This document shows, piece after piece, positions 1 to 7,813 of a stretch of DNA of 64,000 bases. The DNA comes from Scrofimicrobium sp. R131. GTDB lineage: Bacteria; Actinomycetota; Actinomycetes; Actinomycetales; Actinomycetaceae. A program made the position numbers and the translations under genes. The notes beneath the pieces are model-generated. The model was not told the origin of the DNA, did no database searches, and saw only the letters and a list, made by a program, of their open reading frames with translations. The stretch's first letter is position 1, and the number at the start of each line of letters is the position of its first letter. The stretch spans positions 1,178,001 through 1,242,000 of the forward strand of contig NZ_CP138335.1 of assembly GCF_040256745.1 (NCBI RefSeq). Direction: 5' to 3'.

Positions 1-30
1 TCAAGTCGAGGAGTGATCTCAGGTAGCAGT

Positions 31-62
31 AAGGGGCCCGGTTCGATCGAACCGGGCCCCTT
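31..62. terminator. Perfect palindromic terminator after galK-like gene
   Basis: A 32-nt perfect palindrome (arms AAGGGGCCCGGTTCGA and its complement) lies 5 nt beyond the stop of the minus-strand kinase gene. On the plus strand it is followed by TTCTCT, so it can end transcripts from either side. Too little sequence lies to the left to say which gene converges on it. Confidence 0.8.
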
Positions 63-67
63 CTCTA

Positions 68-1246
68 TTAGAGCCGGTGGGCGGGTGAGCCGGGCCGCCC
101 GACCATCACGCTGGCCGCCTCGGCCCGCGCCGGGAACTCGCCCAAATATGCTTCCAGCCAGCGCTCGCTGAACTCGGGGGCCGACTCCGATGGCACCGCG
201 GCCCAAACCGATCCCCCGAACCCGGCGCCGAAACCGGTCGAGCCAACTGCCCCCAACTCCAGGGCCAGCTCCTGCAGCCGGTTGGTCTCCGGCACCTGGT
301 TTCCCAGCACGTCCCTCGCGTTGGCGTGAGACTGGTTGGCGGCCTGCCCGAACCGGTCCATCTGGTCGGAGCGCAGGCCCGCCAGCGCGGCCGGGATCGC
401 CACCTCCGTCTCCACCAAGTACGCCTGCAACCGCGAGCCCAGTCCGGCGGCCTCCGCCAGTTTGGTCAGGTGGTTCCGTGCCTGTTCCCCGGTGGCCAAA
501 ATGTCGGCCAAATAGTGTTCCACCGCTCCGGTGTCCCGGTTCCAGAGCGTCACCAGTTCGGCTGCCTGGGCGGAGGCCCGGTTGTACGCTTCGCGCGCAG
601 CCCCGGTCTTTTCCGCCGGCACACCCGACATGGCGATGACGAAGGACCAGTTGTCGGGGAAGTCCACCTGGCTCTCTTCCCGAATAGGACAGAAAGAGAA
701 CTCGCTGATCCGCCCGGGCTGCGCGTGCAGCATGGCTGTGTGATCTTCGGAGCCCCCAAAGGTGCCCACCCCTCGCTGCCCGGCCAAACCCTTGAAGCTG
801 AGGCCATTTTCGATGGTCGAGAGATAGCCGGCCAAGTCGATGTTGTCGCCGATGTTCTCTTGCCACTGGGCGGAGTCGCGCAGATGGTTCTCGTCAATCA
901 GACTCAGGGCGATCGCCACCATTAGCGCCGAAGAAGAGCTCATGCCCGAGGCGAGCGGCAGGGTCGAGTCCACCTCAATATGAGCCGGCTGGAGCGAACC
1001 GAAGTTGGCCTGCAGGCGCTCCACCACCGTTCGAACGTAGTTGCCCCAGTGGCCGGCCGGGAGCGAGTCGGTCCCGTCAGCGTTGACGATGCCCGGCACA
1101 GCCGTGGTGGTGGCGGTGATTCCCTCCCGCGCCGGCTGGATGGTGGCCGTCACCCCGCGATCGATGGCCGCCAGGAGAGACTTACCGCCCGCGTAGTCCG
1201 TGTGTTTGCCAAGTACTTCCAGCCGTCCGGGGACAAACCAGCTCAT
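68..1246 (-). CDS. Galactokinase-like GHMP sugar kinase
   Basis: This 392-aa protein is a GHMP-superfamily kinase that would phosphorylate a sugar at C1 using ATP in the cytoplasm. The N-terminal signature at residues 7-18 reads GRLEVLGKHTDY, where true galactokinases have GEHTDY; Arg8 and Asp17 are kept but the sugar-contacting Glu is Lys14. The ATP loop is visible as LASGMSSSSAL, and the usual GIMDQ region reads GGSEDH. The C-terminal glycine-rich motif GAGFGGSVWA is intact. It overlaps the upstream nucleotidyltransferase by 4 bp, so the two are translationally coupled and probably turn a free sugar into an NDP-sugar. Calling it galK would follow family homology, but the altered pocket makes galactose uncertain as the substrate. 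Confidence 0.8.
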   Translation of the reverse strand: MSWFVPGRLEVLGKHTDYAGGKSLLAAIDRGVTATIQPAREGITATTTAVPGIVNADGTDSLPAGHWGNYVRTVVERLQANFGSLQPAHIEVDSTLPLASGMSSSSALMVAIALSLIDENHLRDSAQWQENIGDNIDLAGYLSTIENGLSFKGLAGQRGVGTFGGSEDHTAMLHAQPGRISEFSFCPIREESQVDFPDNWSFVIAMSGVPAEKTGAAREAYNRASAQAAELVTLWNRDTGAVEHYLADILATGEQARNHLTKLAEAAGLGSRLQAYLVETEVAIPAALAGLRSDQMDRFGQAANQSHANARDVLGNQVPETNRLQELALELGAVGSTGFGAGFGGSVWAAVPSESAPEFSERWLEAYLGEFPARAEAASVMVGRPGSPAHRL

Positions 1247-2058
1247 AGGGTCACCTCGTGTTCAGCCAGGGCCTCGGTCACGGCGGCAATGTCGCGTTGG
1301 TTGGACAGGTCCAGGACACCGGCCGCGACCGGGTAGACCCGGTACTCGTCGCCCAATTCAATTGCGCGGCGGACCGCGTCGGTCAGCTCCAGTTCCCCGC
1401 GCGGGGACGGGTAGATCTCCCGAATGGCCTGGAAGATCAGGGGCGAACACAGCCAGCAGTTCATCGAGATCAGTGCCTCCGGTCCGGCGGCCTCCACCTC
1501 GGCGGGGGTGGGCTTTTCGACCACCCGGGTCAGGCGACCCTCAGGATCCGACGCCAGGAGCGCATAGGCGGCAATCCGGTCGGCCGGGATGTTGGACTGG
1601 GCGACCAGGGCGTCCCGGCGAAAGCCCGCCACCGCGGACCCGGTTGCTTCCGCCATCAGTTTGAGCGCGGCGGGCGGGTAGAAGTTGTCCGAGTTGAGGA
1701 CCAGCACCGACTGGTCACCCGCAAACTCTTCGGCGGCTGCCAGGGCATCAGCGGTGCCCTTGGGCTCGGGCTGGATGGCGAAGGACACCCGGACCCGCTG
1801 ACGGGGGAGGGACTGGTAATAGTCCCGGATTACCTGATGTTCGGGCCCAATCACCAGGCAGACGTCGGTGAAGCCGTGGTCGGCCAGTTCGGAGAGGACG
1901 TGGTCCAGAAACGGACGGCCCACCGAGATCATGGCTTTGACTCCGGTGGCAGCGGTTTCAGCTTGATCGGGACTCAGTTCGGCCCCGGGGGCGCTCTTGC
2001 GCATTCGCGATCCGAGCCCGCGAGCCAAGATCACCGCTTTCCGCTCTCCAGCTGACAT
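1243..2058 (-). CDS. Sugar-1-phosphate nucleotidyltransferase
   Basis: A 271-aa NTP_transferase-family protein predicted to join a sugar-1-phosphate to a nucleotide. The N-terminal motif AVILARGLGSRMRK is the nucleotide-binding loop, followed by a Lys-containing segment (GVKAMISVGRPFLDHVL) and the Asp-bearing VLVLNSDNFYPP, with VVEKP further on. It has no hexapeptide acyltransferase tail, unlike GlmU. The ATG at 2058 was chosen over an in-frame start 16 codons upstream because GGAGA sits at the right distance before it. It is the first gene of a two-gene operon with the galactokinase-like kinase. Which sugar and nucleotide it uses cannot be told from the sequence. Confidence 0.83.
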   Translation of the reverse strand: MSAGERKAVILARGLGSRMRKSAPGAELSPDQAETAATGVKAMISVGRPFLDHVLSELADHGFTDVCLVIGPEHQVIRDYYQSLPRQRVRVSFAIQPEPKGTADALAAAEEFAGDQSVLVLNSDNFYPPAALKLMAEATGSAVAGFRRDALVAQSNIPADRIAAYALLASDPEGRLTRVVEKPTPAEVEAAGPEALISMNCWLCSPLIFQAIREIYPSPRGELELTDAVRRAIELGDEYRVYPVAAGVLDLSNQRDIAAVTEALAEHEVTL

Positions 2059-2205
2059 ATGGCTTCTCCTAGATGATTGAAACAAGCTACTTTTGAACAC
2101 TATCACTCATTGTAGGGACGCCAAACCTCGCGTGAGTAGCCTTTGGTACTAGGTCGCTCACCCGAGTAGCAATCTGCGCTGGTCGGAGAGGCGTAGGCTA
2201 ATCGG

Positions 2206-2712
2206 ATGGCGACACTAGAACTGATTTCGGGGGACATAACCGAGCAGTCGGTGGACGCCATCGTCAACGCGGCCAGCCGGCAGATGCGCGGCGGAGGCGG
2301 GGTCGATGGTGCTATTCATGCGGCTGCCGGTCCGGAACTGCTGGAAGAATGTATTCGGAAGTTTCCCACAGGACTGCCCACTGGAGCGGCCGGGTGGACC
2401 GAGGGATATCGACTGCCGGCTCGCTGGGTGATCCACACGGTCGGGCCCAACTACCGGGCCGGAGAGCGAGACCCGGAGCTGCTGCGCTCCTGCTATCGAC
2501 AATCGTTGGCTCTGGCCGGTGAGCTGGGATGCGACTCAATCGCCTTCCCGCTCATCAGTGCCGGGGTCTACGGCTGGCCCTTCGACCAGGCGGCCCGGGT
2601 GGCCATGGAAGAACTGGGCCGGGAAGCCGGCCGCTTTCAGGCAATGCGCCTGGTGCTATTTGGCACGGAAGCACTGGCCCGAGTCCGTTTGGTGAGCAGG
2701 ACTTTTCGCTAA
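2206..2712 (+). CDS. Macro domain ADP-ribose-binding hydrolase
   Basis: The whole 168-aa protein is one macro domain of the YmdB/MacroD-like group, which removes ADP-ribose or O-acetyl-ADP-ribose groups. Diagnostic segments are DAIVNAAS near residue 17, the glycine-rich RGGGGVDGAIHAAAG near 28-42, and ISAGVYGWP near 109, which forms the phosphate-binding loop. It is divergent from the nucleotidyltransferase. A TAGGCT hexamer ends 6 nt before the ATG and no Shine-Dalgarno sequence is visible, so the mRNA is probably leaderless. No ADP-ribosyltransferase partner lies nearby. Confidence 0.88.
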   Translation: MATLELISGDITEQSVDAIVNAASRQMRGGGGVDGAIHAAAGPELLEECIRKFPTGLPTGAAGWTEGYRLPARWVIHTVGPNYRAGERDPELLRSCYRQSLALAGELGCDSIAFPLISAGVYGWPFDQAARVAMEELGREAGRFQAMRLVLFGTEALARVRLVSRTFR

Positions 2713-2766
2713 ACATTCCATTCAATCCAAGCTGCTGCTAGACCAGAGAATAGCTATAGTGAGTAT

Positions 2767-3102
2767 ATGAACGTGGTCTCACTCACAGAGCTTGCTCAAG
2801 AGCAACTAGCTAAAGCTGCCGACGCATCCAATGGGCGCTCGGCGGTGACGATTTACGGCGGACACGAGCATCATCTTCGTCAGACACTGATTGCGATCCG
2901 CGCCGGCGAGAAGCTGGCCGACCACGCCAATCCGGGCGAGGCCACCCTGCAGGTCTTGGTCGGTCAGGTCACGGTCCGCTCCGGTTCGAACGAGACGGTC
3001 CTGCAGATGGGGGAGTATCTGGTCATCCCCGACGCCGTCCACTCGGTGCACGCTGAGGAGGACAGTGCGGTCCTCCTCAGCGTCTCGGTTCGCCGACGAT
3101 GA
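2767..3102 (+). CDS. Small cupin-domain protein
   Basis: This 111-aa protein is a single cupin barrel. The centre carries a first cupin motif (GEKLADHANPGEATLQVLVGQ) with only one of the usual two histidines well placed, and a second motif around GEYLVIPDAVHSVHAEEDSAVL. Metal binding is likely but its substrate is unknown; similar small cupins are often annotated only as cupin-domain proteins. TATAGT ends 6 nt before the ATG without a Shine-Dalgarno sequence, suggesting a leaderless transcript. It abuts the converging 75-aa gene with no space between the stop codons. Confidence 0.8.
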   Translation: MNVVSLTELAQEQLAKAADASNGRSAVTIYGGHEHHLRQTLIAIRAGEKLADHANPGEATLQVLVGQVTVRSGSNETVLQMGEYLVIPDAVHSVHAEEDSAVLLSVSVRRR

Positions 3103-3330
3103 TTAGCGCCAGTAGTTATTCGCTGCCGCCACCGTCTGGAAGTTGATGGCCACCACCTGGGAAGCCATCGTCAAGCTGTCGGCATTCTGGGCATATTGCG
3201 GGCGAAGGCGATCACGCACTTCGGCATCGGGTTGGGTGAACTTGACCCCGAGGCGGGACAGCTTGATCGCCAACTGGAAACCGGCTTCCGGGGAATCGGT
3301 CAGCAGTGAGGGCAGATAGGACTCGGACAT
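3103..3330 (-). CDS. Small hypothetical protein divergent from OhrR-type regulator
   Basis: I do not recognise this 75-aa protein. It is hydrophilic to amphipathic with no Cys, no signal peptide and no membrane segment, and ends in AAANNYWR. The start at 3330 was preferred over one 4 codons upstream because GGAGGT lies 4 nt before it. It is transcribed away from the OhrR-type regulator, and the inverted repeat between them is placed to control it, so it is probably a member of that peroxide-responsive unit. No Ohr peroxidase is present here. Confidence 0.6.
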   Translation of the reverse strand: MSESYLPSLLTDSPEAGFQLAIKLSRLGVKFTQPDAEVRDRLRPQYAQNADSLTMASQVVAINFQTVAAANNYWR

Positions 3331-3344
3331 GGCAACCTCCAATA

Positions 3345-3377
3345 TAGATTGTGTGCAACCAAATGGTGTACAACCTA
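3345..3377. promoter_or_regulatory. Candidate OhrR/MarR operator in divergent promoter
   Basis: TAGATTGT and ACAACCTA form an imperfect inverted repeat (TAGRTTGT half-sites) separated by 17 bp, between the start of the 75-aa gene and the OhrR-type gene. AT-rich repeats of this kind are typical for MarR-family autoregulation. No footprint is known, so assignment to this regulator rests on position. Confidence 0.5.
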
Positions 3378-3416
3378 ACTATACGGTGAGGGTTGGAGAA
3401 AGTGAAGGGAGCAATG

Positions 3417-3863
3417 ATGGGCACTGAGGAAACGGGACACGCCCGGCTGGCAGATCAACTGTGCTTCTCGCTCTACGCTGCCTCCCGTGCGGTGATGGGG
3501 GCCTACCGGGAAGGTCTGGGCCAGATGGGCCTCACCTACCCGCAGTACGTCACCATGTTGGCCATCTGGGAGCAGGAAGGTCGCTCAGTTCGCGAACTGG
3601 GGGAGGACCTACAACTGGACTCCGGCACGCTCTCGCCCATGCTTCGACGCCTGGAGCAGGACGGTTTGATTCGAAAGGTCCGCGGTGGTGAGGATGAGCG
3701 GACGGTTCGCATCTACAGCACCGAGGCCGGGTGGGCCCTGGAGAGCCAGGTGGGCCAGGTCCGGTGCCAGGTCGAGGAAGCCACCGGGTTCAGCCAGGAG
3801 GAAATGATTGAGCTGCGCGAAACCTTGACGCAGTTGCGGGCTCGGATCCAGGCCTCCGACTAG
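3417..3863 (+). CDS. MarR-family regulator, OhrR type
   Basis: A 148-aa winged-helix repressor. The N-terminus LADQLCFSLYAASRAVMGAY matches the OhrR subgroup, whose single reactive cysteine (Cys15 in B. subtilis, Cys16 here) senses organic hydroperoxides; LTYPQYVTMLAIWEQ and the wing LIRKVRGGEDERTVRIY are also typical. The start at 3417 fits an AAGGGAG sequence 5 nt upstream. It stands alone, divergent from a 75-aa gene rather than next to ohr, and its stop codon falls in a 24-bp tandem duplication. Peroxide sensing is inferred from the conserved cysteine. Confidence 0.82.
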   Translation: MGTEETGHARLADQLCFSLYAASRAVMGAYREGLGQMGLTYPQYVTMLAIWEQEGRSVRELGEDLQLDSGTLSPMLRRLEQDGLIRKVRGGEDERTVRIYSTEAGWALESQVGQVRCQVEEATGFSQEEMIELRETLTQLRARIQASD

Positions 3864-3904
3864 GCCCCCGATTAAGCCCTCGACTAGGCCCCAGATTAGG
3901 CCCT
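3857..3904. repeat. 24-bp tandem duplication over two stop codons
   Basis: Two adjacent 24-bp copies (3857-3880 and 3881-3904) differ at only two positions. Copy one contains the stop codon of the OhrR-type gene and copy two that of the converging pirin gene, and each copy contains both possible stops. The unit length is a multiple of three, so neither reading frame was shifted. Confidence 0.85.
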
Positions 3905-4915
3905 GGGTAGCAGGGTGGCATTGGGCAACGGCGGAGCCGGCAGCGGTGGCGCGGGCTCAAACCGGGGCAACTTGAACCGATCCGAGTCGGCCTGAACCAT
4001 TTCCACCCCGGCCGGATCTGCCACCCCGACCCGAGCCAAGGTGGCCTGCCAATCCCGCCGCGCCTGGACGATCTCTTCGTGAGTTTCGCCGATGAAGTTC
4101 CACCACATCACGATCTGTTCCCCGAGCGGTTCCCCACCGAGGAACAAAATCCGGGCTCCGCGCCGCCCCGCCCGCAGGCGCAGATACGCCGCCGACGGGG
4201 GGATGTAGCCGAGTTCGTTGGTTTCGATTCCCTCCCACCCGGAGGACCGGGCGATGCTGATGGATCCGTCGTCGACCAGGATCCCATGTTCAAAGGACCG
4301 CTCCACCTCCAGATCCAGGATCGCGCCAGGTTCAAAGCAGAACTCGGCCCCAACTAGCGGCGAGAAAGTTCTGACCGGGGACGAGTGTCCCAACAGCGAA
4401 CCGAGGAACACCTGTCCGCGCCAGCCTCGTCCCAGCACCATCGGCGGGGCGTAGTGTTCAAAATCCGGAGCCGTCTGACGCTGGTCCGAGGGCAGAGCCA
4501 CCCAGAGCTGCACCCCGTGCAAGATGGTGGTTTCAGCGGTCGAGCGCTCCGAATGGCTGATCCCGCGCCCGGCGGTCATCAGGTTCAACTCTCCGGGACG
4601 GACCATCGCATGGAAGCCCGCACTGTCCCGATGCTCAATTTCTCCCGAGAAAAGCCAGCTCACAGTCTGCAAACCCACGTGCGGGTGGGCGTCCACCCGC
4701 ATCCCACCGGTGTGCTTGACATCGTCGGGACCGTAGTGATCCAGGAAGCACCAGGCCCCAATCAGCGAGCGTTCCCGCTGAGGCAGCGTCCGGCGGACCG
4801 TCATTGCGCGGAGCCCACCCAACGGCACCTGTCGGGGGGCCAGAATTTCCACGGTTCTTCCGGGAGTGCGGCCATCACACTCTTCTTCGAGTGGCAGTCG
4901 TTCCTGATTGCTCAT
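3896..4915 (-). CDS. Pirin family protein
   Basis: A 339-aa bicupin of the pirin family. The N-terminal cupin holds the characteristic LIGAWCFLDHYGP and GGMRVDAHPHVGLQTVSWLFSGE, with the metal-binding histidines near residues 77-79, followed by the strongly conserved RPGELNLMTAGRGISHSE. The C-terminal domain contains ILFLGGEPLGEQIVMWWNFIG, the pirin_C signature. Bacterial pirins act as metal-dependent quercetinase-like enzymes or as regulators of central metabolism, and sequence does not settle which. GAGGAGGT lies just before the ATG. The gene is monocistronic. Confidence 0.9.
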   Translation of the reverse strand: MSNQERLPLEEECDGRTPGRTVEILAPRQVPLGGLRAMTVRRTLPQRERSLIGAWCFLDHYGPDDVKHTGGMRVDAHPHVGLQTVSWLFSGEIEHRDSAGFHAMVRPGELNLMTAGRGISHSERSTAETTILHGVQLWVALPSDQRQTAPDFEHYAPPMVLGRGWRGQVFLGSLLGHSSPVRTFSPLVGAEFCFEPGAILDLEVERSFEHGILVDDGSISIARSSGWEGIETNELGYIPPSAAYLRLRAGRRGARILFLGGEPLGEQIVMWWNFIGETHEEIVQARRDWQATLARVGVADPAGVEMVQADSDRFKLPRFEPAPPLPAPPLPNATLLPRA

Positions 4916-4970
4916 GCGGAGACCTCCTCGCGCTTAGTGTGACACGGATTACTATCCTTGCCAACTGGAA

Positions 4971-4984
4971 TTGACGTGGATCAA
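4971..4984. promoter_or_regulatory. FNR-like box upstream of HMA/ATPase operon
   Basis: TTGACGTGGATCAA fits the Crp/Fnr consensus TTGAY-N4-RTCAA with one asymmetric position. Its centre lies about 66 bp before the HMA start codon; a start point near 5019 with TGAAAT as -10 would put the box at -41.5, the classical activating position. The third gene of the operon encodes a Crp/Fnr regulator, so autoregulation is the simplest reading. Confidence 0.6.
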
Positions 4985-5043
4985 GGAACTGGGTGCGGTT
5001 CCCTGCTGAAATAAGGATGAATCAAATCTACGAAAGGATTCTC

Positions 5044-5259
5044 ATGAAAACTGTGAAGCTAACCACCGAACCCTTCAGCTGCCCCAGCTGCGTGGCGAAG
5101 ATTGAGCGACTTCTCGCGCAAACCCCCGGGGTGGAGTCCTCGCAGGTGATGTTCAACTCGTCCAAGGTCAAGGTCACGTTCGACGAGGAACAAACCAGCG
5201 CCCAGCAACTGGCCGACGCGGTCACCAAGCTCGGCTACCCAGTGCTCAATATCGCCTAA
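5044..5259 (+). CDS. Heavy-metal-associated (HMA) domain protein
   Basis: A 71-aa stand-alone HMA domain with the soft-metal site CPSC at residues 13-16 (FSCPSCVAKIERLL) and the usual ferredoxin-like fold pattern ending in LGYPVLNIA. Such proteins ferry Cu+, Zn2+ or similar ions to a P-type ATPase. The ATG at 5044 has AAAGGA before it; an upstream in-frame ATG lacks a site. It is the first gene of an operon and lies 9 bp before the ATPase, which has no N-terminal HMA domain of its own, so this protein probably supplies that function in trans. Confidence 0.85.
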   Translation: MKTVKLTTEPFSCPSCVAKIERLLAQTPGVESSQVMFNSSKVKVTFDEEQTSAQQLADAVTKLGYPVLNIA

Positions 5260-5268
5260 GGAACAGAC

Positions 5269-7134
5269 GTGAATCAAAAAGTTCGGACCCGGCTGGCCTT
5301 CGTGGCCGGCGCACTGCTCGTGGTGGGGTTGCCCCTGCACTGGTGGGTCAGCCCCCAGTGGGCCAGCCCGGTGCTAATTGCCGCCAGCTTGGTCGCGGGC
5401 ACTCCAATCGCGATCAAGGCGTGGCAAGCCCTCCGGGTCCGAGCTTTTTCGATCGACCTGCTGGTGACCATTGCCGTCGTCGGCGCCCTGATCATTGGCG
5501 AGTATGTCGAATCGGCCGTCGTTTCCTTCCTGTTCCTGTTCGGAGCCTGGTTGGAGGCCCGAAGCCTGGAACGCACCCGCTCCTCCCTGCGCGGCCTGAT
5601 CGAGCTAGCCCCGACTATTGCCACGGTGGAACGAGAGGGGGTGCGCCAGGAGATCCCCGCCTCCGAGTTGGAGGTGGGCGACCTGATTGTCGTCCGGGCC
5701 GGAGAGCGGATCGCGGTCGATGGCGTCGTGGCCGAGGGTGAGGCCGAAGTCTCCGAAGCTTCCATCACCGGGGAGCCGATCCCGGTGGGGAAGCGTCGCG
5801 GCGACCACGTCTTCGCCTCCACCATCGTGGAAACCGGCTTTCTGCAGGTCCGTGCCAAAGAGGTGGGGGACGACACCACCTACGCCCGAATCATCGAGTT
5901 GGTAGAGGAAGCACAGGAGTCCAAGACGCGCCGCCAGCGGTTCTTGGATCGATTCTCCCAGTACTACACCCCGGCCATTGTCGTGGGTGCCATCGTGGCC
6001 TTTGCCCTGACTCGGGACCTCTCCTTCGCCCTCACGTTCCTAGTGATTGCCTGCCCCGGCGCGCTGGTGATCTCGGTTCCGGTGGCGGCGGTGGCAGCCT
6101 TGGGGAACATCGCGCGCCACGGCGTGCTCAGTAAGGACGCTCAGGGGCTGGAGGACCTGGCCGGGGCCGACACCCTGGTGTTGGACAAGACCGGCACCCT
6201 CACCCAGGGGCAACCGAGCGTGACCGGGGTTCATCCCCGGTCGGGGGTGACCTCTGATCAACTGCTGACCTGGGCAGCCTCGGTCGAGTTGGCTTCCGAG
6301 CACCATCTGGGTCGCGCGGTCGTCCGCGCGGCCACCGAGCGGGATCTGGCGCTGACCAACCCAACGGCGGTCGAGGTCTGGGCCGGGCTTGGCCTGGGGG
6401 CAACCGTGGACGACCACCGGGTGCTGGTGGGCTCCGAACGGCTGTTGGCCGAGCAGGGCCTTGCCCTGTCCGAGCCGGTGGCAGCCTCCTCGGGAGCGAC
6501 CGCCGTCCTGGTCGCGGTGGACTCGGCCGTGCTGGGCTGGCTGGAAGTGTCAGACCCGATTCGCCCGGAGGCCCAGGCGGCCCTGGAGCACCTCCGTCAA
6601 ACCGGGTTCAAACAGATCGTTATGCTCTCGGGCGATCGACCCGAGGTGGCCGCGCAGGTCGGTGCCGAACTGGGCCTCGACCGGGCCCTCGGGGGCCTGC
6701 TCCCGGGGGACAAGGCCGAGGTGGTGGCCGACCTGCAGCGTGAGGGGCGCCGGGTGGCGATGGTTGGCGACGGAGTGAACGATGCTCCCGCGCTGGCCCG
6801 TGCTCAGGTAGGGGTGGCGATGGGCCGGTCCGGCACCGACGTGTCGGTCGAGACCGCGGACCTGGTGCTGCTGACCGATCGGTTGGACCAGCTGGCCCAT
6901 GCCCGGCGGGTTTCACAGCTGGCGGTCCGGATCATGAAGGAAAACATGGCCCTGGCCCTGGGAACAGTCGCCTTCCTACTGGCGGGGGTCCTGTTCCACG
7001 CGGTCCACCTGGCGGGTGGGATGCTGATCCACGAGGCCTCGGTGCTGCTGGTAGTCCTGAACGCCCTGCGCCTAACCTCGCTGCGGATGCCGGCCAGCCA
7101 GCCGGTCCGCCCGCGCAGTAAGCTGCTGGTGTGA
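5269..7134 (+). CDS. Heavy-metal P1B-type ATPase with CPG motif
   Basis: This 621-aa membrane pump couples ATP hydrolysis to metal transport. Visible parts are the actuator motif TGEP (from residue 167), the membrane metal motif CPG at 262-264 in VIACPGALVISVP, the phosphorylation site DKTGTLT at 306, and GDGVNDAPAL at about 500. The conserved His-Pro of the nucleotide domain reads HH at 345-346. There is no N-terminal HMA domain. CPG is not the copper-type CPC nor the cobalt-type SPC; it occurs in a less-studied subgroup, so I cannot assign the metal. Start is GTG. The stop overlaps the downstream regulator gene (GTGA). Zinc, cadmium or copper are all possible. Confidence 0.88.
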   Translation: MNQKVRTRLAFVAGALLVVGLPLHWWVSPQWASPVLIAASLVAGTPIAIKAWQALRVRAFSIDLLVTIAVVGALIIGEYVESAVVSFLFLFGAWLEARSLERTRSSLRGLIELAPTIATVEREGVRQEIPASELEVGDLIVVRAGERIAVDGVVAEGEAEVSEASITGEPIPVGKRRGDHVFASTIVETGFLQVRAKEVGDDTTYARIIELVEEAQESKTRRQRFLDRFSQYYTPAIVVGAIVAFALTRDLSFALTFLVIACPGALVISVPVAAVAALGNIARHGVLSKDAQGLEDLAGADTLVLDKTGTLTQGQPSVTGVHPRSGVTSDQLLTWAASVELASEHHLGRAVVRAATERDLALTNPTAVEVWAGLGLGATVDDHRVLVGSERLLAEQGLALSEPVAASSGATAVLVAVDSAVLGWLEVSDPIRPEAQAALEHLRQTGFKQIVMLSGDRPEVAAQVGAELGLDRALGGLLPGDKAEVVADLQREGRRVAMVGDGVNDAPALARAQVGVAMGRSGTDVSVETADLVLLTDRLDQLAHARRVSQLAVRIMKENMALALGTVAFLLAGVLFHAVHLAGGMLIHEASVLLVVLNALRLTSLRMPASQPVRPRSKLLV

Positions 7135-7799
7135 GTAGCGAAGATACCTGCGTTTCCCTGGTGCCGATCTTTCAGGGATTGAGCCACGAAGAGCAATTAC
7201 AGGTGGCTCGGGTGGCCCGGCCAATTCGACGAGCACGCGGCGAGGTGATCCATCGTCCCAGCGACCACCTGTCCCAGCTACTGGTGGTGCACCGGGGCCA
7301 GATTAGGGTCACCCACCTGGAGCCGGATGGACAGGAACGCCTCCTGCGGATCCTCGGGCCGGGCGACTTCATGGGCGAAGCGGCCTTTCTGACCGGCGAC
7401 GAACCCGACAGTTGGGCCACCGCCCTAACCGAGGTGGAGCTCTGCAGTTTCCGTCACGCAGACCTGCACACCCTGGTGGAGCAGTATCCCACCGTCACGG
7501 TCCGGATGCTGAAGACGTTGACCGAGCGGCTAATCCAGGCCGAACGTAGGCTTTCCGACCTGACGCTGGCTCCGGTCAGCACCCGCCTGGCCCGGTATCT
7601 GCTGGAGGTTTCGGCCGGGGGTTCCCAGGCCCAGTTTCGCTTGCCGCTGGCGAAAAAGGATGTTGCCTCCCTGCTGGGCATGAGTCCCGCTACTCTTTCG
7701 CGCCAGCTACGGATGCTCGAAGAGCAGGGGCTGATCGAGGTCAGCGGTCGGGCGGTCACCCTGTTGAATCCCGATGGCCTGGTGCGGCTGGGGGAGTGA
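7131..7799 (+). CDS. Crp/Fnr regulator with Flp-like two-cysteine arrangement
   Basis: A 222-aa transcription factor with an N-terminal cyclic-nucleotide-binding-like beta-barrel (residues about 12-120), dimer helix, and C-terminal winged helix with recognition segment MSPATLSRQLRMLEEQGLI. It lacks the cluster of N-terminal cysteines that hold the FNR iron-sulfur centre. The only two notable cysteines are Cys7 and Cys105, matching the spacing of the disulfide switch in Lactobacillus casei FLP (Cys5-Cys102). In the recognition helix the Glu of FNR is Ala while Ser-Arg remain. It overlaps the ATPase stop, so it is co-transcribed and likely controls the FNR-like box before the HMA gene. Confidence 0.86.
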   Translation: MSSEDTCVSLVPIFQGLSHEEQLQVARVARPIRRARGEVIHRPSDHLSQLLVVHRGQIRVTHLEPDGQERLLRILGPGDFMGEAAFLTGDEPDSWATALTEVELCSFRHADLHTLVEQYPTVTVRMLKTLTERLIQAERRLSDLTLAPVSTRLARYLLEVSAGGSQAQFRLPLAKKDVASLLGMSPATLSRQLRMLEEQGLIEVSGRAVTLLNPDGLVRLGE

Positions 7800-7813
7800 A
7801 CGGTCGGTTGGAC

